NCBI GenBank assembly: GCA_955651875.1
Contig: CATPAP010000157.1
Span: 1 to 6,437 of the forward strand
Origin: Candidatus Dormiibacterota bacterium
GTDB taxonomy: Bacteria > Chloroflexota > Dormibacteria > Aeolococcales > Aeolococcaceae
DNA: 6,437 bases
Direction: 5' to 3'
The translations under genes were made by a program, and so were the position numbers. Shown piece by piece: positions 1 to 5,535 of the stretch. The notes under the pieces were generated by a model, which searched no databases, was not told the DNA's origin, and saw nothing but the letters and a program-made list of their open reading frames with translations. Each line of letters begins with the position of its first letter. Position 1 is the first letter of the stretch.

Positions 1-282
1 ACCAGTGGCATCCCGCAAGCCCTGGCGCTGAAGCCCTACGCCGCCGCAACAACCATCGCGATGGGCACGTCACCGCCCCCCGCCACCACGGCAACGCCGT
101 CGCCGCCGCCGTCGCCGACCGGCTCCGTTCTTGGCGTTACGGTCCCGGCGACAGGCGTGTATGGCGAGGGTGTGGGAGGCTCGGCTCTACCCTTCCTGTT
201 GCTGGCGTTCGGCGTGCTGGCGTTCGGCGGTCTCGCCCTGGGTGCAGCATGCGGCGGAAGGCGAACCTCATCCGCTCCATGA
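1..282 (+). CDS. C-terminal part of a surface protein with Pro-rich linker and membrane/cell-wall anchor (possible prenyltransferase/squalene-oxidase-repeat protein)
   Basis: This reading frame is open from the first base, so the gene is cut at its 5' end; 93 residues are visible. Residues 1-13 (TSGIPQALALKPY) resemble the last helix of a squalene-cyclase/prenyltransferase-like alpha/alpha barrel, where a 'TSQ..ALa.kP' pattern is usual; this is recall, not a search. Residues 25-40 are a Pro/Ser/Thr linker. VPATG (48-52) is followed by a hydrophobic segment (about 61-84) and a GGRR tail, the layout of a sortase sorting signal, although the motif is not a canonical LPxTG. Without a sortase it would still be a C-terminal membrane anchor facing outward. 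The TGA stop overlaps the next gene's ATG as ATGA. The neighbouring DUF4430 protein and ECF transporter suggest a ligand-capture role. The C-terminal anchor is well supported; the barrel identity is moderate at best. Confidence 0.75.
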   Translation, partial: TSGIPQALALKPYAAATTIAMGTSPPPATTATPSPPPSPTGSVLGVTVPATGVYGEGVGGSALPFLLLAFGVLAFGGLALGAACGGRRTSSAP

Positions 283-1139
283 TTGCCATGGTCCGTCCGT
301 CCCTCCGCAGATCAGTGCGTCTCCTCGCGGTCGTGCCGGTGCTGGCGTCGCTCAGCCTCATCGGCACGGCGACGAGGGTGGGACCGTTCGCTGCGGGTTG
401 CGCACAGGCAGCGTCGGTGCACCACGCGGCGCTCGTTGTTGAGCACGGCAACGGGGCCGTGCTCACCTTCTGCGTCCCCTTCACCGTCGACTCGATCACC
501 GGTGAACAGCTGCTCGCAGACAGTCCTGTGCAATTCGCCACCGCCGGCTATGGCGGCATCGGCAAGGCCGTCTGCCAGGTCGACGGCGAGCCGGCGCAGT
601 ACCCACCCGGCTGTTGGACAGCGAGCAGCCCGTACTGGGCGATGTTCGTCAGCCGCGGTGGAGGGTCGTGGACCATCTCCAGCCTCGGCATCTCCTCGCA
701 GACGTTCCGCGACGGCGATGCGGAGGGCTTCCGCTATGAAGGACAGAGTGACTACACGGTCCCGCCCTCCCCTGCTGGGGTGTGTCCGGCTGCGAGCTCC
801 CCGACGCCTGTCCGAGCGACCCTCACGCCCACCTCCCACGCCGTGACCAAACCGACCGGGCGAGCAGCATCGGTCGCATCGTCACCCGCAACGACGGCGG
901 CGGCGGCCGCGGTGCCTCCCACTCCCACCGTGGCTGCGTCCTCGTCCCCGATTCCCAGCAGCAGCGCGACCTCCGCTGCGATCGTCGCAACGCCCAGCAG
1001 GATGCCACCGTCACAGCCCGCTTCCTTCACAACCGGCGGCTGGATCGCCTCCGGGCTCGCTCTTGTTCTCCTTGTGGTGCTCGCAGTCCAGGCGAAGCGA
1101 CTTAGCCGTCGCGCGTCGCCACCGCGGTGGCAGCCGTGA
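279..1139 (+). CDS. Secreted, membrane-anchored DUF4430 (transcobalamin-C-like) domain protein
   Basis: The product has 286 residues from ATG 279, chosen because it forms a 4-bp ATGA overlap with the preceding stop; an in-frame ATG at 249 would overlap further, and another lies at 288. Residues 5-31 look like a signal peptide: basic RPSLRR, then a hydrophobic core. Residues about 49-168 match the DUF4430 pattern: an ITGEQLL segment near 73-79, C99-Q-V-D-G, C112, an 'SPYWAMF' stretch at 117-123, a GSW at 129-131, and 'DGDAEGFRY' at 145-153. Cysteines 65, 99, 112 and 169 could form two disulfides, consistent with export. A Ser/Thr/Pro/Ala-rich linker (about 170-250) leads to a single membrane helix (about 254-271) and a KRLSRR basic tail. 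In this family the domain is related to the C-terminal beta domain of transcobalamin. Its role as an extracellular ligand-binding partner of the downstream ECF transporter is inferred from gene order. Confidence 0.85.
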   Translation: MIAMVRPSLRRSVRLLAVVPVLASLSLIGTATRVGPFAAGCAQAASVHHAALVVEHGNGAVLTFCVPFTVDSITGEQLLADSPVQFATAGYGGIGKAVCQVDGEPAQYPPGCWTASSPYWAMFVSRGGGSWTISSLGISSQTFRDGDAEGFRYEGQSDYTVPPSPAGVCPAASSPTPVRATLTPTSHAVTKPTGRAASVASSPATTAAAAAVPPTPTVAASSSPIPSSSATSAAIVATPSRMPPSQPASFTTGGWIASGLALVLLVVLAVQAKRLSRRASPPRWQP

Positions 1140-1807
1140 GCGACCAGCCGCGTGCCCTGCTGTCCTGGAGCAGCGGCAAGGACAGCGCCTACGCGCTCGC
1201 GGCGTTGCGCGAATCCAGGGATATGTACGTGGTCGGTCTGGTCACCACCATCAATGCGCAGGCCGGACGAGTGGCGATGCACGCGGTCCGTGAGCAATTG
1301 GTCGATCTGCAAGCTGAGGCCGTCGGGTTGCCCGTGTGGAAGGTCGCGATCCCGTCGCCCTGCTCGAACGACGCGTACGACGCGGCCATGGCACAGGTCA
1401 TCGCACGCGCACGCGACGAGGGGATCAGCAACATGGCCTTTGGCGACCTGTTCCTCGCTGACATCCGCGCATACCGCGAGGAGCAGCTTGCCGGAACTGG
1501 GATCACGCCCCTGTTTCCCCTGTGGGGAAGGGACACCACCGTGCTGGCCCGCGAGATGACGAGCGCCGGTGTGCGCGCCACCCTCACCTGCGTCGATCCA
1601 CGTCAGCTGGATCCAGCTTTCGCGGGGCAGCGTTTTGACGACAGCTTGCTCGACCGGCTGCCGCGGAGCTGTGATCCGTGCGGCGAGCGAGGCGAGTTCC
1701 ACACGTTCGCCTGGGACGGCCCCGAGTTCGTACACCCCGTGCCCGTCACCGTCGGCGAGGTGGTGGAGCGGGACGGATTCATCTTCGCAGATCTCCAGCC
1801 GGGCTGA
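1136..1807 (+). CDS. PP-loop ATPase of the Dph6 / ATP_bind_4 family
   Basis: The product has 223 residues. I chose GTG 1136 because it overlaps the previous TGA as GTGA and has a GGTGG ribosome-binding site (1126-1130) 5 nt upstream; the in-frame GTG at 1127 lies within that site. The PP-loop SSGKDS is at 12-17, near the N-terminus as usual for N-type ATP pyrophosphatases. Other family landmarks are FGDLFLADIRAYREE (102-116), PLFPLWGRDT (125-134) and C179-D-P-C-G-E-R-G-E-F-H-T (to 190), close to the 'GE.GEFHT' motif of diphthine-ammonia ligases. Length is normal for the single-domain form. Archaeal and eukaryotic members amidate diphthine on elongation factor 2, but bacteria do not make diphthamide, so that product name should not be transferred. 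The fold predicts ATP-dependent adenylation of a carboxylate, or AMP-releasing chemistry. Its place between the surface protein and EcfT suggests action on the imported compound, perhaps corrinoid amidation; that is speculation. Confidence 0.9.
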   Translation: MSDQPRALLSWSSGKDSAYALAALRESRDMYVVGLVTTINAQAGRVAMHAVREQLVDLQAEAVGLPVWKVAIPSPCSNDAYDAAMAQVIARARDEGISNMAFGDLFLADIRAYREEQLAGTGITPLFPLWGRDTTVLAREMTSAGVRATLTCVDPRQLDPAFAGQRFDDSLLDRLPRSCDPCGERGEFHTFAWDGPEFVHPVPVTVGEVVERDGFIFADLQPG

Positions 1808-1822
1808 CGGGGCAGTTGCGAG

Positions 1823-2650
1823 ATGAATTCGCGCGCGTTTGGCGCCTGGACTGGGGCGGCGCTCGTCGTGGTGCTCACCAGCACCAACCCGGTGTACCGC
1901 ACTCTTGTCCTGCTGATCGCCCTCAACGTGCTCCTCGGACTGCGGCGGCAGGACGCGCGGCTGCGGCCGCTGTTCATCGCGGTCGGCTTCGCCGGCGTCG
2001 TGGCCACTCTGCTCAACGTAGTGCTGAGCCATACCGGGGTGCACATCCTGTTCACGCTGCCTGAGCAGCTGCCTGGTATCGGCGGTCCCATCACCGCGGA
2101 GTCGCTGCTGTACGGCATGGACGTCGCCCTCGGCATCGCCGCCGCCGTGCTTGTGGTCGCACCGCTGAGTCTCGTGCTGCATCCGCACGATCTCATCGAC
2201 GCCTTTCCCGGTCCGCTGCAGCGTACTGCCGCGCTCACCGGCGCGGCGCTCAACCTCGTCCCCGCCGTTGCCCGCAACGCGGTCGCCATCAACGAGGCGC
2301 AGCGCATGCGCGGCACGGGCGCGACGCGCGTGCGCGACTGGCATGCTGTCGCGGCGCCGGTGGTGCTCTCCGCGCTCGACGACTCGCTGCAGCTCGCCGA
2401 GGCGATGGACGCACGGGGATTCGGCGGCGGTCCACGCACGCGGTACCTCACCACCCGTGTCGGGCTCACCGGCGCAGCCGTGATCGCGTGCGCGCTTGCC
2501 GCGGCCGTGCTCACCGTGGCCGGTCGCATCACCGGCGTCCTCACCGATTGGTATCCATTCCCTCAGGCCACCGTGCCCGACGTCGCCGTCCTGCCAGTGG
2601 TGGCATGCCTACTCCTCGGCGCACCGCTGGTCGCATGGCGCCGCTCATAG
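1823..2650 (+). CDS. ecfT: ECF transporter transmembrane component EcfT
   Basis: The product has 275 residues, the usual T-component length. It is the integral membrane scaffold that couples the two ATPases to the substrate-binding S component. Hydrophobic segments lie near 10-40, 50-70, 100-119, 212-234 and 252-272. The two cytoplasmic coupling-helix motifs that define the family are visible: EAQRMRG at 158-164 and EAMDARGFG at 193-201, each containing the A-x-R-G-type signature that docks into the ATPase grooves. The start at ATG 1823 follows the upstream stop by 15 nt, with only a weak GGGG (1809-1812) as ribosome-binding site. The 3' end overlaps the ATPase gene by 16 bp. A T-A-S order with its own S gene is the group I (dedicated) type of ECF system. 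Confidence 0.93.
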   Translation: MNSRAFGAWTGAALVVVLTSTNPVYRTLVLLIALNVLLGLRRQDARLRPLFIAVGFAGVVATLLNVVLSHTGVHILFTLPEQLPGIGGPITAESLLYGMDVALGIAAAVLVVAPLSLVLHPHDLIDAFPGPLQRTAALTGAALNLVPAVARNAVAINEAQRMRGTGATRVRDWHAVAAPVVLSALDDSLQLAEAMDARGFGGGPRTRYLTTRVGLTGAAVIACALAAAVLTVAGRITGVLTDWYPFPQATVPDVAVLPVVACLLLGAPLVAWRRS

Positions 2651-4227
2651 ACGTCGCCGGCGTCCGCTACAGCTATCCGGAGATGTCGGGGGCGGCCCTG
2701 GATGGCGTCGACCTCGCGCTCGACGGCGGCATCTGCGTGGTGGCCGGGCCGTCGGGTGGCGGCAAGTCGACACTGCTGCGCCTCTTCAACGGCCTCGTCC
2801 CGCACCTGTACGGGGGCCGGATCAGGGGGCGCGCGTTCGTCGCCGGCCGCGACGTCCTGCGCACGCCGACGCGACGGCTGGCCACGTCGATCGGTTTCGT
2901 TTTCCAGGACGCCGAGCGCCAGGCTGTGCACGCCACCGTCGCGCGCGACATCGCGTTCGGCCTCGAGAACCTGGCCACTCCACCGACGGAGATGCGGCAG
3001 CGAGTCGCTGAGGTCATGGAACGGCTCGGCATCACCCACCTCAGAGCACGCACCATCGCCGGTCTCAGCGGCGGCGAACGCCAGCGCGTCGCGGTGGCGG
3101 GCGCGCTCGTGCTGCGTCCCCGGGTGCTCGTGCTCGACGAGCCCCTCTCCCAGCTCGACGCCCACGGAGCGCGCGCGCTGCTCGCGCTTTGCCTCGAGCT
3201 GCGTGATGCCGGAACCACCATCGCCATCTCCGAGCACCGCCTCGACGACGTGCTGCCTGTCGCGGACTCCATCGTCACTGTCGCCGCCGGCCGCGTTGTG
3301 GGACCCGCGGCCCCGCGGGCGGTCGCGCTGTCACTCGACAGTGCCCCGCAGGTGGTGCGCCTGTCGCGAGCGATGGGCTGGTCACCTCCGCTGGTCGATG
3401 CCATTGCGGTGCGATCGCTCCTGCCACACGACGACCGGGCGACCAGCTCGCGCGCCGCCTCAGCCGCACATCCCGCGTGGCGCCTCCACGACGTCGTCGC
3501 GGGCCACGGCGACCTGCTCCACGAGGTCAGCGCGACGGGGCGCTGCGGCGAAGTCCTCGCGGTGATGGGGCGCAATGGCGCCGGCAAGAGCACCCTTCTC
3601 CGAGTCATCGCCGGCCTCGCCGCGCCACGCTCGGGCACGGTGTGGCGCGAGCCCGGCCGCGTCGCCTACCTGCCCCAGAATCCCGCGTCCCTCCTCCACC
3701 GCGAGAGCGTCGCGGCAGAGATCGCGTGGACGCTGCGTGCCCAGCGCCCGCGCCGCGGCTCCGTCAACGACGACGAACTCCACGCCCTGCTCCACGCCCT
3801 CGGCGTCGACGTCATCGCCGGCCGCGACCCGCGCGACCTCAGCAGCGGGGAGCGCCAGCGTGCCGCCGTCGCCGCCATTCTCTGCGGGTCGCCCGCGATC
3901 GCGCTGCTCGACGAGCCCACCCGCGGCATGGACGGCCCCGCCCGCGATGGCCTGGCGGCGGCGGTCCGGATGCTGGCCGCCCACGGCACCTCGGTGATCG
4001 TGGCCACGCACGACAGTGATCTCGCCGCCGCCGTCGCCGACCGTGTGCTCGTCGTCGTGGACGGCGCCGTCCACGATAAGGGCGCGCCTGCGACTGCGCT
4101 GAGCGGGTGCGACAACGAGCACGCCACGCAGCTGGGCGGGCTCTTCACCTCGCCGGGTCCGGTCACCGTGGAGGCGGTCGCTGCGCTGCTCTCCGGCGCG
4201 CGCGCGGGCATGGCGTTGACGCCGTGA
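2635..4227 (+). CDS. Fused double ATPase of the ECF transporter (EcfA-EcfA')
   Basis: The product has 530 residues from ATG 2635, which sits inside the end of ecfT; a longer upstream start at 2488 would add 49 Arg-rich residues that are simply ecfT read out of frame. Two complete ABC ATPase domains lie in tandem. Domain 1 has Walker A GPSGGGKST (38-46), Q-loop Q91, signature LSGGERQ (144-150), Walker B VLVLDEP (164-170) and switch histidine H201. Domain 2 has Walker A GRNGAGKST (312-320), Q348, signature LSSGERQ (402-408), Walker B IALLDEP (422-428) and H459. A region of about 65 residues (about 220-285) joins them. Both catalytic glutamates (E169, E427) are present, so both sites look competent. 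Domain 1 keeps an aromatic A-loop (Y12/Y14), whereas domain 2 has no obvious one. The protein powers uptake through EcfT. The stop overlaps the S-component start as GTGA. Confidence 0.95.
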   Translation: MAPLIDVAGVRYSYPEMSGAALDGVDLALDGGICVVAGPSGGGKSTLLRLFNGLVPHLYGGRIRGRAFVAGRDVLRTPTRRLATSIGFVFQDAERQAVHATVARDIAFGLENLATPPTEMRQRVAEVMERLGITHLRARTIAGLSGGERQRVAVAGALVLRPRVLVLDEPLSQLDAHGARALLALCLELRDAGTTIAISEHRLDDVLPVADSIVTVAAGRVVGPAAPRAVALSLDSAPQVVRLSRAMGWSPPLVDAIAVRSLLPHDDRATSSRAASAAHPAWRLHDVVAGHGDLLHEVSATGRCGEVLAVMGRNGAGKSTLLRVIAGLAAPRSGTVWREPGRVAYLPQNPASLLHRESVAAEIAWTLRAQRPRRGSVNDDELHALLHALGVDVIAGRDPRDLSSGERQRAAVAAILCGSPAIALLDEPTRGMDGPARDGLAAAVRMLAAHGTSVIVATHDSDLAAAVADRVLVVVDGAVHDKGAPATALSGCDNEHATQLGGLFTSPGPVTVEAVAALLSGARAGMALTP

Positions 4228-4979
4228 GACTGGCTGCGATCACCGCCGCCGGGGCAGCGCTGTTCCTCTGGCCCTTCACCGGGCTCGGTGCGCCCGGGAC
4301 CGCGGCGGCTGCTACGGTGAGCATCGGCTGCGTCATCGTTCTCGTTGCTGTCGAGACGATGAGCCGCCGGCTCGACACCCGCGGGCTCGCGGTGATCGCC
4401 GCCATCGCGGCCATCGACTCGGCGCTGCGACTGGCCCTGGTCAGCGGCGTGGGCGGCTTCTCCCCGATATTCCTGCTCATCCTCTGCGCCGGCTACGCGA
4501 TGGGCGCCGAGTTCGGCTTCCTCTGCGGGGCGACCGCGCTGCTCGTCTCCGCCCTGGTGACCGCCGGGGTCGGACCGTGGCTGCCGTACGAGATGATCGC
4601 CGCCGGATGGGTGGGCGCTGCCGCCGGGCTCGCCGGCAGCGGCCGGCGCGGATGGACGCCGCGGCGCCGCGACGTCGTCCTCCTCGCGATCGTCGGCATT
4701 GTCACGGGCTTCGCGTACGGCGCGGTCATGGACGTGTGGGACTGGACGTTCTTCCGCGGCGCGGCGGACTTCGGCTACGTGCCCGGCTTGCATGCGGTGG
4801 ACACCGCCCTGCGTTTCGGCCACTTCTACCTCGCCACCTCGCTCGTGTATGACTGCTTCCGCGCGGTCGGCAACGCCGTGCTGGTCGCGCTCCTGGCTGC
4901 GCCGGTCCTGGGTGCTCTGGTCCGACTGCGACGGCGCCACACCGTGGTCATCGAGGACGCCGAGCCGCTGGCCGCTTGA
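4224..4979 (+). CDS. ECF transporter S component (substrate-specific membrane protein), substrate unassigned
   Basis: The product has 251 residues. GTG 4224 was chosen because it overlaps the ATPase stop by 4 bp (GTGA); reading from the ATG at 4107 would add 39 polar Arg-rich residues from the ATPase gene. The protein is almost wholly hydrophobic, with about six helices: near 3-20, 28-45, 54-72, 80-112, 150-172 and 212-234. The A-x-x-x-A spacing of small residues in the first helix (A4/A8, A5/A9) is the feature S components use to bind EcfT. The stretch GVGGFSPIFLLILCAGYAMG (75-94) and PWLPYEMIAAGWVGAAAGL (118-136) fit an actinobacterial/Chloroflexota S-component group that I associate with this T-A-S-DUF4430 layout. 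A loop at 170-208 rich in W, F, H and D (DVWDWTFF, RFGHFY) may contribute to the binding site. The neighbouring transcobalamin-like genes favour cobalamin or another corrinoid, but the sequence does not decide this. Confidence 0.85.
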   Translation: MRLAAITAAGAALFLWPFTGLGAPGTAAAATVSIGCVIVLVAVETMSRRLDTRGLAVIAAIAAIDSALRLALVSGVGGFSPIFLLILCAGYAMGAEFGFLCGATALLVSALVTAGVGPWLPYEMIAAGWVGAAAGLAGSGRRGWTPRRRDVVLLAIVGIVTGFAYGAVMDVWDWTFFRGAADFGYVPGLHAVDTALRFGHFYLATSLVYDCFRAVGNAVLVALLAAPVLGALVRLRRRHTVVIEDAEPLAA

Positions 4980-4985
4980 GGCTGT

Positions 4986-5342
4986 CTACGTGTTGCCCGT
5001 GGTGAGCGCGCGAATGCCGAAGAGGACCGTGGCGACGGTGCCGGCGAGCAGGTAGAACATCTCGTCACGAGCGCCGACGCGGCGTGCCAGGACCTCGGCG
5101 GCCGGGATGGGCACGACGGTCGCGGCCCCGTAGAAGAAGTGGATTCCCTCGGTGGGCCGGTTGCCGGCGACCACGAGCGCCAGCCCGATGAGCGCCTCGA
5201 GCGCAGCCGCCCCCGCGCAGAGACGCACGAAGACCCGCAGCGTCGGAAGCGCGCTCGGCCGCCCGCGCGCCAGCAGCACGAGCAGCGCGCCCACCGCGGC
5301 GACCGCGATGACGGCGGCACCGAGCCGTCCGTGCACGCTCAT
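4986..5342 (-). CDS. Small conserved four-helix membrane protein, function unknown
   Basis: The product has 118 residues from ATG (complement 5340-5342). Hydrophobic segments lie at about 8-25, 38-60, 66-84 and 95-111, giving four probable helices. The most distinctive part is N61-R-P-T-E-G-I-H-F-F-Y-G (61-72), followed by a basic/acidic ARRVGARDE loop (86-94) and RALTTG at 111-116. I recognise this layout ('RP..GIH..YG' then a final 'R..TTG') from short hypothetical proteins common in Chloroflexota and some Actinomycetota, but know no assigned function. It ends only 6 nt from the ECF operon, tail to tail, and diverges from the amidohydrolase gene. No clear Shine-Dalgarno sequence or -10 box is visible upstream on its strand, so the exact start is less certain than the reading frame. 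Confidence 0.75.
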   Translation of the reverse strand: MSVHGRLGAAVIAVAAVGALLVLLARGRPSALPTLRVFVRLCAGAAALEALIGLALVVAGNRPTEGIHFFYGAATVVPIPAAEVLARRVGARDEMFYLLAGTVATVLFGIRALTTGNT

Positions 5343-5490
5343 CCGGTGACCACGAACAGGTCGCTGGCGTCGAGCATGCGTGCTGGGCCAGCCAGGGCCG
5401 CGAGGTGCCGATGCTGCTGGGGGCGGAGCATCGACGCATCATCGAGCAAAGCAGGCTGATTTCGCGAGCGGAGTGCGAGCGCCGCCCGCG

Positions 5491-5496
5491 TAGAAT
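5491..5496 (+). promoter_or_regulatory. Candidate -10 box (TAGAAT) for the amidohydrolase gene
   Basis: TAGAAT matches TATAAT at five of six positions and fits the TAnnnT pattern of high-GC bacteria, standing out in a GC-rich stretch. It would start transcription near 5503, leaving a leader of about 33 nt that includes the ribosome-binding site. No convincing -35 element is visible at the expected distance, so the call is tentative. The TAG is also the in-frame stop that limits how far upstream the amidohydrolase can begin. Confidence 0.35.
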
Positions 5497-5518
5497 CGCC
5501 ACGACCACTGCCGGGGTT

Positions 5519-5523
5519 GGAGG
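5519..5523 (+). promoter_or_regulatory. Ribosome-binding site deciding the amidohydrolase start
   Basis: A clean GGAGG lies 12 nt before GTG 5536 and 24 nt before the in-frame ATG 5548. The spacing to GTG is somewhat long but acceptable, whereas the ATG is too far, so GTG 5536 is the preferred start. Confidence 0.5.
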
Positions 5524-5535
5524 CGACGGTTTCAC

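Larger units (their letters stand above)
5343..5535. other. Divergent intergenic region
   Basis: This 193-bp stretch separates two genes pointing away from each other and is the only substantial non-coding DNA in the window. The right-hand side holds a plausible -10 box and a GGAGG ribosome-binding site for the amidohydrolase. TA dinucleotides are nearly absent, so no TAnnnT box can be placed for the leftward gene. I see no long inverted repeat, operator or riboswitch-like fold. Confidence 0.7.

Noticed and set aside
1..7. ACCAGTG shared by the first and last seven bases, suggesting a circular molecule
   Set aside because: Seven bases is far shorter than an assembly overlap, and the right-end copy is in the suspected artefact arm.
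399..401. C41 of the DUF4430 protein as a lipoprotein cysteine
   Set aside because: AAGC lacks the usual Leu at -3, lies about ten residues beyond the hydrophobic core, and the protein already has a C-terminal membrane helix.
1136..1807. Naming the PP-loop gene dph6 (diphthine-ammonia ligase)
   Set aside because: Diphthamide is not made in bacteria, and the neighbours point to uptake of a small molecule.
752..2344. Long minus-strand open frame (530 codons)
   Set aside because: It lies opposite the DUF4430, PP-loop and EcfT genes, its translation is rich in R, G, H and D with no domain motif, and long antisense frames are expected at this GC content.
3666..4940. Minus-strand open frame (424 codons) opposite the ATPase and S component
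   Set aside because: It is antisense to clear ABC motifs and membrane helices, and its product is low-complexity and charged.
4980..4985. Bidirectional terminator between the convergent genes
   Set aside because: Only 6 nt separate the stops, and I found no strong stem with a T-run around them.
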